From positions 15,094 through 27,878 of the forward strand of contig DDNV01000063.1 in the NCBI GenBank assembly GCA_002341315.1: a stretch of 12,785 nt of DNA, written 5' to 3'. The DNA is from Cellvibrionales bacterium UBA2511. Its GTDB lineage: Bacteria; Pseudomonadota; Gammaproteobacteria; Pseudomonadales; Porticoccaceae. The position numbers and the translations under genes are program-made. The notes below the pieces were generated by a model. The model did no database searches, was not told where the DNA came from, and was given only the letters and a program-made list of their open reading frames with translations. Shown one piece after another: positions 1 to 7,192 of this stretch; position 1 is the first letter of the stretch, and the number at the start of each line of letters is the position of its first letter.

Positions 1-1
1 A

Positions 2-1210
2 CGGAGCGGTCTGCAGGCCATGCAGAAGGCCGGCGTCCCCTGTCCGGGAGAAGTCTGGATACTGAAAGACAGCAGTGGCAAAAGCGGCGATTTTCTAGCC
101 ACCGCCTTTCTTGAAAGTGCGGTAAGTCTGCGCCAGCTATATGCGTCCCAGCCACGGGCGGCGATGCCGGCATTGCTGAGCGATGCCGTTGCCATGATCG
201 GACGTCTGCACCGAGCCGGTGTCATGCAGGCGGATATACATCTCGATAATTTCCTTTCCAGAGAGGGCTCGCTCTTTATGATCGACGGCGGTGGTATTCA
301 GCCGCTAAAAAAACCACTGCACAATCTCGCCATGTTCTTTGCCCAGATGGTGCCGGAATATGATCGGCTGATGCCGGAGGCGATTCAGGCCTACGGAGCC
401 GGAGCGCCGGAACCCGAACAGTTGCAGCCGCTGATTGCCAGAATGCGGGAAAAACGGATTCGACACTATTTGGCGAAGACCATTCGCGATTGCACCCAGT
501 TTCAGCGGCTGAAGGTCAGGGGTGCTTTTGTTGTGATGGCCAGGCAGCGGGTCACTGATAAACTGCTGCAAGTCATCACCCAGCCGGAGGTGGCTGTGGG
601 GCAGGCGACCTTTCTCAAGCGGGGCAATACTGCGACCGTAATGAAGCTGTCTGGAGATAGCAGTAGCTGGGTGCTCAAACGTTACAATATTAAAGACCTC
701 TGGCATGGATTGGGGCGCGCCCTGCGGCGCAGTCGTGCCTGGATTTCCTGGCAGAATGCCCATCGGCTGGAACTGCTGGGCATTGCCACACCCAGGCCCC
801 TGGCCATGCGGGAAAACAGAGCTGGCCCCTTTCGCCAGGGAGCATACCTGGTTACCGAGTGGACCAGTGGCGAGAGTCTGCAGGCCTGGTTGTTGCGGTA
901 TGGGCCCGCCGGGATTCCGGATTGGCTGGACCGGGAGGTCAGTCGTCTGTTTGCTATCATGTGGCTGGGTCGGGTCAGTCACGGCGACATGAAGGCCACT
1001 AACCTGATTGTATGCGGGGAGCAGCTCCAGTTGATCGATCTGGATGCGCTGCGCCGCCACCGCTGCAAACGGTTCTTCAAGGCTGCGTACGGTAAGGATT
1101 TACAGCGCTTTATGGATAACTGGCAAGGCAAAACCTGGCAGCATTTTGAGCAGCTGCTGCGGCCCTATGCCAGTCAGTGCGGTATTAAACTCATCAATAA
1201 AAAGGTTTAA
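2..1210 (+). CDS. Tandem-domain LPS core kinase (Kdo/WaaP-type fold), 5' end missing
   Basis: Probable cytoplasmic sugar kinase phosphorylating LPS core residues. The frame is open to the window's left edge and already reads like kinase sequence before the first ATG at 20, so the true start lies outside. Numbering from that ATG, two kinase-like catalytic cores are visible. The first has ADIHLDN (71-77, candidate catalytic D72 and Mg-binding N77) followed by IDGGG (88-92) in the DFG position. The second has a lysine strand WVLK (K220), catalytic loop HGDMKATN (321-328), and IDLD (339-342). The stretch around 233-260, ending LLGIATPRPL, is typical of Kdo/heptose kinases. The two-domain layout resembles P. 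aeruginosa PA5006 as I remember it. The gene stops 2 bases before the carbamoyltransferase start, indicating an operon. Specific substrate is not determinable here. Confidence 0.85.
   Translation, partial: RSGLQAMQKAGVPCPGEVWILKDSSGKSGDFLATAFLESAVSLRQLYASQPRAAMPALLSDAVAMIGRLHRAGVMQADIHLDNFLSREGSLFMIDGGGIQPLKKPLHNLAMFFAQMVPEYDRLMPEAIQAYGAGAPEPEQLQPLIARMREKRIRHYLAKTIRDCTQFQRLKVRGAFVVMARQRVTDKLLQVITQPEVAVGQATFLKRGNTATVMKLSGDSSSWVLKRYNIKDLWHGLGRALRRSRAWISWQNAHRLELLGIATPRPLAMRENRAGPFRQGAYLVTEWTSGESLQAWLLRYGPAGIPDWLDREVSRLFAIMWLGRVSHGDMKATNLIVCGEQLQLIDLDALRRHRCKRFFKAAYGKDLQRFMDNWQGKTWQHFEQLLRPYASQCGIKLINKKV
1201..1205 (+). promoter_or_regulatory. Ribosome binding site deciding a GTG start
   Basis: AAAGG lies 7 bases before the GTG at 1213, inside the last codons of the kinase gene. 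It supports GTG as the carbamoyltransferase start, since the next residues (STIVLGISG) already form the family's N-terminal strand. Co-translation with the upstream kinase gene is likely. Confidence 0.55.
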
Positions 1211-1212
1211 CA

Positions 1213-2964
1213 GTGTCGACAATTGTTCTCGGTATCTCCGGTGCGCTGAATCATGATTCATCCGCAGCCCTGTATGTGGACGAAAAACTGGTGGCAGCAG
1301 CGGAAGAAGAGCGCTTTATCCGCGATAAGCATGCCAAGGGAAAAATGCCCTACCACGCAGCGAAATTCTGTCTGGAGTTCGCGGGTATCAAGCCGGAAGC
1401 CGTGGATGTGGTGGCCGTTCCCTTTGCGCCCATTTCACTGTTTACCCCGGCGCGCTGGCATTTTGCCAAGCGCTATTGGTACGCCCCTGACCGGGCACTG
1501 GATGCACTGCTCAACGGCAATCGCCGCTTTCGGCGTTATCGCAAACGGGTTTTCAGTATGCTGCGTGAGCTGGGAATCAATCCGTCCGATGTGGAGTTTG
1601 AGCCGGTGGAACATCACCTCGCACACGCCTCCAGCGCCTACCACCTGAGCGGCTTCAAGGAAAAAACGGCGATCATGGGGGTCGACGGCAAAGGCGAATA
1701 TGCCACTACCTTTTTTGGCTATGGCGAGAATGGAAAAATCCATAAAATCAAAGAGTTCTATGATCCGGATTCCCTCGGTGGCCTGTACGGCGCCATGACC
1801 GAGTACCTCGGTTTCGAAATGCTCGACGGGGAATACAAGGTGATGGGTATGGCGCCCTATGGCGATGCGAACAAGTATGATTTTTCCCGGTTGATCGATT
1901 TTGATGGCAAGGATTTTTGGGTCAATACCAAGCTGGTCAATACCGTGGGTTTGCGCCGCTACAAGCAGGACGGTGTCGGTTTCTATTTCAGTCCGCAACT
2001 GATTGACTGGCTCGGGCCGAAACGCGAGGGTGATATCGCCGATGAGCCCTACATCGACTACGCCGCCACCATTCAGGCCCTGTTTGAAAGCGTGGTGCTC
2101 AAGCTGATGGACTATTACCTCGGCGATATTCTCAGGGAGACGGGCAAACTGGCATTTTCCGGCGGTGGCGCGCTCAACGTGAAGCTGAATCAGAAAATCA
2201 TTGCCCGGGAAGAAGTCAAGGAGCTCTATGTGCAGCCGGCTTCCGGAGATGCCGGTACGGCGGTGGGCGCTGCCTCCTATGCGTTGGTAAAGCGCGGCAT
2301 TCAGCCGGAGCCTATGCACCATGTGTACCTGGGGCCGAATTACAGCAATGAAGACTGTATGCGCGCCTGCGAGCTGCATCCCAACAAGCCCGACTACCAG
2401 CTGATTGACCAAGTGCCGCAAAAAATTGCCGCCCTGCTGGCGGAGGGACACCCGGTGGCCTGGTTTCAGGGCCGGATGGAGTTCGGCCCACGTGCACTGG
2501 GTGGCCGCTCCATTCTGGGTTGCCCAAGCGCTCCGGGCGTGGCTAACCGGATCAATGAGCAGATCAAGTTCCGCGAACGCTGGCGACCTTTTTGCCCGAG
2601 CATGCTGGATCGCGTTGCGCCACAGATGTTCAGGATAGATCACCCGGCACCATTTATGACGTTTACCTTTGAGGTGAACGATGAGTGGAAAAACCGCGTA
2701 CCGGAAGTCGTTCATGAGGATGGCACTGCTCGTGCCCAGGCTCTCAAGCGCGAGTACAACCCCCGTTACTATGAGTTAATGGAAGAAATGGAAAAGCTGA
2801 CCGGCAATGGGGTGGTGTTGAACACATCGCTGAATAGACGGGGAGAACCCATGGTTTGTTCGCCGACCGATGCCCTGAATATGTTTTTTGGTTCCGACCT
2901 GCAGTATCTGATTATGGAAGATGTATTGGTGGTGAAAGGCTCTCCAGAGAATGGAAATCATTAG
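1213..2964 (+). CDS. NodU/CmcH-family carbamoyltransferase (WapO-like)
   Basis: Transfers a carbamoyl group from carbamoyl phosphate, via carbamoyl-AMP, to a sugar hydroxyl. At 583 residues it has the family's usual full length. The N-terminal Kae1-like domain shows H14-D15, the metal-binding VEHHLAHASSAYH segment (132-144; H134, H135, H138), GEYKVMGMAPYGD (206-218) and SGGGALN (316-322). The C-terminal domain shows QGRMEFGPRALGGRS (419-433) and NTSLNRRGEPMVCSP (537-551). Catalytic signatures look intact. In P. aeruginosa the corresponding gene, PA5005, is linked to carbamoylation of inner-core heptose, and the adjacent kinase and hldE fit that role here. The start is GTG. Composition is like the kinase gene and unlike the A+T-richer genes that follow. 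Family assignment is firm; acceptor sugar is inferred. Confidence 0.95.
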   Translation: MSTIVLGISGALNHDSSAALYVDEKLVAAAEEERFIRDKHAKGKMPYHAAKFCLEFAGIKPEAVDVVAVPFAPISLFTPARWHFAKRYWYAPDRALDALLNGNRRFRRYRKRVFSMLRELGINPSDVEFEPVEHHLAHASSAYHLSGFKEKTAIMGVDGKGEYATTFFGYGENGKIHKIKEFYDPDSLGGLYGAMTEYLGFEMLDGEYKVMGMAPYGDANKYDFSRLIDFDGKDFWVNTKLVNTVGLRRYKQDGVGFYFSPQLIDWLGPKREGDIADEPYIDYAATIQALFESVVLKLMDYYLGDILRETGKLAFSGGGALNVKLNQKIIAREEVKELYVQPASGDAGTAVGAASYALVKRGIQPEPMHHVYLGPNYSNEDCMRACELHPNKPDYQLIDQVPQKIAALLAEGHPVAWFQGRMEFGPRALGGRSILGCPSAPGVANRINEQIKFRERWRPFCPSMLDRVAPQMFRIDHPAPFMTFTFEVNDEWKNRVPEVVHEDGTARAQALKREYNPRYYELMEEMEKLTGNGVVLNTSLNRRGEPMVCSPTDALNMFFGSDLQYLIMEDVLVVKGSPENGNH

Positions 2965-2976
2965 AATTAAGATTTT

Positions 2977-3822
2977 ATGAAAAAGCTAATTTTTATTCTT
3001 TCGTCCAATTACAGTGGATCACATTTTTTATCACTTCTTCTTGGAAGCCATAGCCGTGGTGAGCACCTTGGTGAATTAAAAAATATTTATAAAAGTTTTG
3101 ATGCGGTTTCATGTCATATCTGTGAAGAGCTGGATAACTGTCGCCTTTATCATGATATAAAGAAATTCCCGAAATCTGAGCTGTATAAAGAATTATTTTC
3201 CAGAGTTGATGGCAAGGTTGAATTTCTGGTGGACATCTCCAAAAAGACGGAATGGTACGCTAATTTTATACCCAATGCTGAATACGATATTCGCCTGATT
3301 CATCTTGTCAGGGATCCCCGTGCGCTGGCGAGACGATGGCTGATACGGTTTGGTGAGAAACAGATCGGCCCGCGTGAGCGGATCAAGCAAATCAGAAAAA
3401 ATCCACTAAAAACCGGCAAGCTGCTTTTTGGCGATTTGTTGAATGTGTGTATCTATAAGTGGATATCCCAGAACAGAGAAATGGCCGACTTTGTGAAATC
3501 AACCGGTTTGCCCGCCAGAATGATTACCTACAAGGAGCTGGCTTTACAGCCGGATGAGACACTGTCGTCGATTTGTGAATGGATCGGTGTTAATTATGAG
3601 CCAGGCCAAAAGGACTACTGGAATTTCGAGCACCATGGTACTCAGAAAAAAGAGTATGAGTGGGTGAAGGAGAAAGGGGGTGCCCAATTCTTTGATCAAC
3701 GCTGGCGAGAATTTCTGACCGCGGCCCAGATAGAGAAAATAGAACAAAATCGGGATCTTCAGTCACTGCTGAAGCAATTTTCTCTGAGATTTTCCCCCGA
3801 GGGGCTTGAGCATACGATATAG
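2977..3822 (+). CDS. Sulfotransferase (PAPS-dependent), probable polysaccharide/LPS modifier
   Basis: Likely transfers sulfate from PAPS to a sugar hydroxyl. The N-terminus is a beta strand running into SSNYSGSHFLSLLLGSH (9-25), which matches the 5'-phosphosulfate-binding loop of sulfotransferases. LVRDPRA (110-116) matches the 3'-phosphate-binding motif. The length, 281 residues, is normal for a single-domain enzyme. VDISKK (85-90) may contribute to the nucleotide site. A small cysteine cluster, C46-x2-C49-x5-C55, lies between the two motifs. No signal peptide or membrane segment is seen, so a cytoplasmic role is expected. The gene starts 12 bases after the carbamoyltransferase stop, with only a weak purine run ahead of the ATG. 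It opens an A+T-rich stretch (18 G/C in 3061-3120), suggesting later acquisition. The acceptor is unknown; an LPS core or O-unit sugar is inferred from position. Confidence 0.88.
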   Translation: MKKLIFILSSNYSGSHFLSLLLGSHSRGEHLGELKNIYKSFDAVSCHICEELDNCRLYHDIKKFPKSELYKELFSRVDGKVEFLVDISKKTEWYANFIPNAEYDIRLIHLVRDPRALARRWLIRFGEKQIGPRERIKQIRKNPLKTGKLLFGDLLNVCIYKWISQNREMADFVKSTGLPARMITYKELALQPDETLSSICEWIGVNYEPGQKDYWNFEHHGTQKKEYEWVKEKGGAQFFDQRWREFLTAAQIEKIEQNRDLQSLLKQFSLRFSPEGLEHTI

Positions 3823-3852
3823 AAAAATTTTCCATTAGGGGTAGTTTGCAGC

Positions 3853-5106
3853 GTGAATTCAATATTACTTGAAGAGATATCCTGTACATCAGAGAAGGGG
3901 TTGATCAGGATAAGTTGTTCAGTAGATGCTGTCGGTCTCCCCAGTACATTATGGTTTGAGGTTAAGGGGTTAGGCGGGCAAGACAGTCTGGCGCTTAGCT
4001 ACAATTGGGCGGTGGTGGCTCTTCTTCTTCCTGCCATGCAGCGTGGCGATAATATTATTGTAAAAGACTGTCTTTCTGAAAAGTTGCATACAAACATCAA
4101 CAATGATCTGCAGTTATTGTTGCAGGTTTTTCAACCCTCACTGAAAAAAATTCAAGTTAAATCTGATGCTGTAACCAAAGAGAAAATACTGAGTACAGGC
4201 CGTATCGGTACCGGGTTTTCTGCCGGTGTTGACAGCTTTGCAACTTTGCAGCATTTCTCAAATGAAAACGCATCCACTAGCATTGAGGTAACCGACATTT
4301 GTACCTTCAATGTGGGCGCTATGGGGAGATATGAAAACCCGGATGTCGAGGCCGTATACGACAATTATTGCAAGAGGACTGCCAGATATGCAGGTATGTC
4401 AGGTAAAAATGCAATATGTATAAACTCTAATATAGACTCGTTTTATCGCGGCCTGAATTTTCAAAAAACGCATACGTTCAGAAATATCTCAGCCGCACTC
4501 GTTCTGGAAGGCTATTTGGAGTGTTATCTGTACGCATCTTCATTTCCATTTGTACATATAGCGGTCACAGAAACCTATGATTGTTCATACTTTGACCCCA
4601 TATCGCTGCCGATGTTATCGACAGAAAATATAACTTTCATGTCGGCAATGGCAGGAATTAACCGGGTAGAAAAAACCAGGCTATTGGCACAATCCCAAGC
4701 TGCAACACAGATGCTCGACGTGTGCGTCGCCAGTGCTGAAACGAGAGAAAAATTAATAAAACCAAATTGTTCAGTATGTTGGAAATGTCAAAGAACCTTG
4801 GTCACTCTGGAGGCATTGGGGATTATAGACAAGTTTAGCTCCGTTTTTGATTTATCTGTCTATAAAAAGGAAAAATACAAATTTTATAGAAACCTGTTTT
4901 TTAAGATGCTGGATGGCGACCCGCTTGCCAAGGAAGCCTTTTATTTGGCAAGGGAGTCAGGGTTAAAAGTTCAGATAAAGATAACTGACTATATTATTGG
5001 AGTGGGAAGAACGGGGTTGAAATCAGGCAATAAAACTTTTAAAAATATTCCATTTATCAAGCATTTTAGGTTGGCACGAAAACAGCGAAGATTGCATAAT
5101 TATTAA
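3853..5106 (+). CDS. PP-loop ATPase-like protein with CxxCxxC cluster (QueC/adenylating-amidotransferase-like), function unknown
   Basis: A 417-residue protein that I cannot name. GTGFSAGVDSFATLQ (119-133) closely fits the PP-loop of N-type ATP pyrophosphatases (canonical SGGxDS; here SAGVDS), which activate a substrate by adenylation. NCSVCWKCQRT (305-315) gives C306, C309 and C312, resembling the zinc-binding cysteines near the C-terminus of QueC-type enzymes. About 115 residues precede the loop and form a separate N-terminal region without a recognised motif. The C-terminus is strongly basic (HFRLARKQRR, 404-413). The start is GTG with AGGGG at 3837-3841, a long spacing of 11 bases. The gene is A+T-rich (17 G/C in 4861-4920) and ends 16 bases from the convergent pyruvyl transferase gene. 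Its place after a sulfotransferase suggests a role in making or modifying an unusual sugar. That function is inference. Confidence 0.8.
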   Translation: MNSILLEEISCTSEKGLIRISCSVDAVGLPSTLWFEVKGLGGQDSLALSYNWAVVALLLPAMQRGDNIIVKDCLSEKLHTNINNDLQLLLQVFQPSLKKIQVKSDAVTKEKILSTGRIGTGFSAGVDSFATLQHFSNENASTSIEVTDICTFNVGAMGRYENPDVEAVYDNYCKRTARYAGMSGKNAICINSNIDSFYRGLNFQKTHTFRNISAALVLEGYLECYLYASSFPFVHIAVTETYDCSYFDPISLPMLSTENITFMSAMAGINRVEKTRLLAQSQAATQMLDVCVASAETREKLIKPNCSVCWKCQRTLVTLEALGIIDKFSSVFDLSVYKKEKYKFYRNLFFKMLDGDPLAKEAFYLARESGLKVQIKITDYIIGVGRTGLKSGNKTFKNIPFIKHFRLARKQRRLHNY

Positions 5107-5122
5107 TTTAGAAATTAGCTGG

Positions 5123-6061
5123 CTATTTCAATGCCGTTAACAGTTTTTTCTTTGCTTCATCTGCTAGGTTTTCTGGTGATTTTTTGAGCAAAAATTCGCT
5201 CATTGACTGTGTTTTGTTATTGGTGGGGATTGCAACGAATGGTTTGCCTAGGAGGTGCGCATAAATCAATGGGTGCATCCGGGATGAGATTACCATCTTC
5301 GCTGCAGAGATTTGCCGGATAAACTGTTCAAAACTTTTAGCCGGCTCAGTGCTGATATTAAGACAGGATCCTTTCGAATAAGCATAAAATTCTTCCGCAG
5401 CTTTGATATCCTGTTCAGAGCTCACTGATATTTTTACTCTATCAGGCGTGACCTTCCCGATCGTATCCAGAATACGTTTGTAATGCTCACGTATCCCCTG
5501 CCTTGAGATTGAATTTGCAGAGATAAAAACCACTGTATCCGTGCATGCAGAATCGGATGTATCTGCGTGCTCATACGTGAGATAAGCGGCGTCGGGAACG
5601 GTATCAAAGTGAAAGCCAATAAGCTGCGAGACCAGTTTTACTGTAATATCATCCCTCAAGTAGACTGATTTCGCCTGCGATAAAAATAGCTTCAGTACCC
5701 ATCTGTAAAACCTCCCCTGCTTTTCTAGTGTTTCACCACCAACTGAGTAGGCTACCAGTGGAATGCCAGATATCTTTGCTACTAAGTACCAGCCTAACAA
5801 AGCATAAGGAAAGTTTCTGTTGTTAAGCAGTAATTGTCCGCCCCCCACAAGGAGACACTCAGGCTTTTCTTTTCGAGCGCTATAAACCTTCGAGAGAATG
5901 TGAATCGTGCGAGTGAATTGAAATTTTAGTCGTTGGCCTATGAAGTCGAAATTCCTGACTGTATAGCCATTATTCTCAAGAAAATGAGTAATCGACTGGC
6001 AAATTCCTATATCACCATAATTCGGGTCGTTGTATCTGTTTATCACCCAAATATGTTTCAT
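5123..6061 (-). CDS. Polysaccharide pyruvyl transferase family protein
   Basis: Expected to add a pyruvate ketal from phosphoenolpyruvate to a sugar, giving an acidic residue. The frame runs open to a GTG at 6115, but the ATG at 6061 is preferred. GGAG sits 5 bases before it, and the protein then begins directly with the conserved strand MKHIWVINRYNDPNYGD (NYGD 14-17). Further family marks are LVGGGQLL (71-78), AYSVGGE (104-110), YLRDD (134-138), and SSRMHPLIYAHLLGKPFVAIP region (259-279; key S260, R261, H263). The length of 312 residues is ordinary for the family. It is the last gene of the minus-strand run and is A+T-rich like the neighbouring sulfotransferase and PP-loop genes. The acceptor sugar is unknown. 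Some members of this fold transfer other groups, so pyruvylation is likely but not certain. Confidence 0.88.
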   Translation of the reverse strand: MKHIWVINRYNDPNYGDIGICQSITHFLENNGYTVRNFDFIGQRLKFQFTRTIHILSKVYSARKEKPECLLVGGGQLLLNNRNFPYALLGWYLVAKISGIPLVAYSVGGETLEKQGRFYRWVLKLFLSQAKSVYLRDDITVKLVSQLIGFHFDTVPDAAYLTYEHADTSDSACTDTVVFISANSISRQGIREHYKRILDTIGKVTPDRVKISVSSEQDIKAAEEFYAYSKGSCLNISTEPAKSFEQFIRQISAAKMVISSRMHPLIYAHLLGKPFVAIPTNNKTQSMSEFLLKKSPENLADEAKKKLLTALK

Positions 6062-6066
6062 GGTAG

Positions 6067-6070
6067 CTCC
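6067..6070 (-). promoter_or_regulatory. Ribosome binding site deciding the pyruvyl transferase start
   Basis: On the minus strand GGAG is followed by five bases (CTACC) and then ATG at 6061. It is the only good Shine-Dalgarno sequence near the 5' end of this gene and argues against the GTG 54 bases further upstream. Confidence 0.6.
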
Positions 6071-6134
6071 ATAATTTACGACGAGGGAGTAGATAATCCC
6101 TGAATATCTTCCCACGTCTTTAGTGTTTAAGTTG

Positions 6135-6236
6135 TTATTGTGCAGTTCCTTGGTTGAACTGAGCTACACGTTCATCGAGGTGTAGAGGAAATGATTCTTT
6201 AATTGTCGGTATTTCTGCAACGGGTGGATGTTTCAT
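6135..6236 (-). CDS. 33-residue small ORF, translationally coupled to the upstream gene
   Basis: On the minus strand the sequence ATGA joins this ORF's ATG (6236-6234) to the TGA stop (6235-6233) of the preceding GT-A-like gene, a classic coupling arrangement. The peptide begins MKHPPVAEIPTIKESFPLHL, continues with DERVAQFNQGTAQ, and then meets TAA. It is hydrophilic, with no signal or membrane segment. No Shine-Dalgarno sequence lies at the usual distance; a GGAAGG is about 19 bases upstream. Two explanations fit: a genuine small protein, or the preserved N-terminus of a larger gene lost when the pyruvyl transferase region arrived. I do not recognise the sequence. The tail of the ORF also contains the two hairpins listed separately, so part of this DNA may act as RNA structure instead. 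Confidence 0.4.
   Translation of the reverse strand: MKHPPVAEIPTIKESFPLHLDERVAQFNQGTAQ
6143..6185 (-). repeat. Two adjacent perfect inverted repeats (possible tandem hairpins)
   Basis: Read on the minus strand, CTACAC / GTGTAG (6-base arms, 10-base loop, 6185-6164) is followed after only 2 bases by CAGTTC / GAACTG (6-base arms, 7-base loop, 6161-6143). Neither is followed by a T-run, so a simple intrinsic terminator is unlikely. They lie 82 bases ahead of the pyruvyl transferase ATG and within the tail of the 33-codon ORF. Such an arrangement could attenuate or stabilise the downstream message; six-base arms can also arise by chance. Confidence 0.35.
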
Positions 6237-7192
6237 GAATCAATTGCCGTAAAACCTTCCGGCGAAATCTTGAACCCTTTTTTGGCCGCGACATCAATAT
6301 CTACCCGAACAAGCTTGTTCAGTTTCATCCAGGCGGAGGGCTCGTTACGAAGGGGTTTCGGCAGCCAGGTATTGGATTTCCAGTTCATAAAGTGCAGATA
6401 CATAAACTCACGCTCGCCGTCACGCCCATTGGTCAGTGTTCCATTTTGCCAAAACCATTGCTGAGGGTGATCTGTGCGTCCATCCCACCATGGCATGGGA
6501 GAGAGGACTGTAGAGAATTGCTCCTTGTAAAGCGTATTTCGCTGGTAAGAAGATGATAACGACCAAAAACTCCGCAGCCATTTGGGATGCTTTCGGTGCG
6601 GCAGGAATACCTTTGAAAATGCCGATTCATCAATTCCCAGGTGTTGATCGTTTTCAAGTAGTTGCTGCCAGTGCGGTATTTTTCGAAAGGCGTTGCGGTA
6701 TTTTTCATTGTTCCTGAAGAGGCTGAAGTGTCCGGAAAGGCGCCGCTCATGGCTGCTGATTACGTTATATTTCTGCAGCACACGCTCTGTCAGAAAAGTC
6801 CCCAGTCTGCCATAAATGATATCAATGTCGCCAAAGGCGAAGAAATCGTACCCGGTGAGTTGATCCTGGTGAATAAAGCCGAAGGCCGGCTTCAAATCAC
6901 AAAGCTTGTAGGGATGTGTCGGATTGAAATCAATGTCTAGGCGCGCACTGACCAGCTTTTTATAGTCTTCAAAGGTTGTTTCGATAAATTGCACATTGGC
7001 CGGGGCGGTTGCCGGTCTACCGCAGTCCGTATAAAAAAGCCAGCTGATATCAGGGTTATGCCGACAGCTCTCGAGATACAAGTCGATCCACGCCGGCCAT
7101 TTGCCAAAGTAGGGAATGATTTTAAGAATAGATGCAGTTTTCAAGCGGGAGGTTGTCACTCTGTTTGAATTATTGTTCTGAATCAGCGGCAA
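6233..7192 (-). CDS. GT-A-like glycosyltransferase, resembles the DUF6625 family
   Basis: Probable sugar transferase acting in core or O-unit assembly. Near the N-terminus SILKIIPYFGKWPAW (21-35) and WLFYTDCG (51-58) resemble uncharacterised proteins of polysaccharide loci that I recall as DUF6625. FGDIDIIYG (120-128) supplies a DxD-type motif (D122, D124) expected to bind a metal and nucleotide sugar. SGHFSLFRN (153-161), DESAFSK (188-194) and YLHFMNWK (265-272) look like conserved acceptor-side elements. No membrane segment is seen. The start is uncertain: the longest frame uses TTG at 7192, overlapping the upstream GT4 gene by 23 bases, while GTG at 7159 or TTG at 7144 would follow that gene's stop. 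None has a clear ribosome binding site. All start choices keep the first conserved strand. Sugar and linkage are unknown. Confidence 0.8.
   Translation of the reverse strand: MPLIQNNNSNRVTTSRLKTASILKIIPYFGKWPAWIDLYLESCRHNPDISWLFYTDCGRPATAPANVQFIETTFEDYKKLVSARLDIDFNPTHPYKLCDLKPAFGFIHQDQLTGYDFFAFGDIDIIYGRLGTFLTERVLQKYNVISSHERRLSGHFSLFRNNEKYRNAFRKIPHWQQLLENDQHLGIDESAFSKVFLPHRKHPKWLRSFWSLSSSYQRNTLYKEQFSTVLSPMPWWDGRTDHPQQWFWQNGTLTNGRDGEREFMYLHFMNWKSNTWLPKPLRNEPSAWMKLNKLVRVDIDVAAKKGFKISPEGFTAIDS

Noticed and set aside
305..1060. A 251-codon open frame on the minus strand opposite the tandem kinase.
   Set aside because: Rich in Pro, Gln and His without a domain pattern, and opposite a well-supported kinase gene.
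1435..2715. A 426-codon open frame on the minus strand opposite the carbamoyltransferase.
   Set aside because: It has no recognisable motifs, and it lies entirely within a gene whose plus-strand product has every family signature. It is a by-product of G+C-rich codon use.
3853..5106. Annotation of the PP-loop protein as QueC or asparagine synthetase.
   Set aside because: Only the loop and cysteine cluster are shared. Length, N-terminal region and neighbourhood differ, so a specific enzyme name is not justified.
6061..6115. Longer pyruvyl transferase start at GTG 6115.
   Set aside because: The extra 18 residues do not resemble the family, and the good GGAG site directly precedes ATG 6061.
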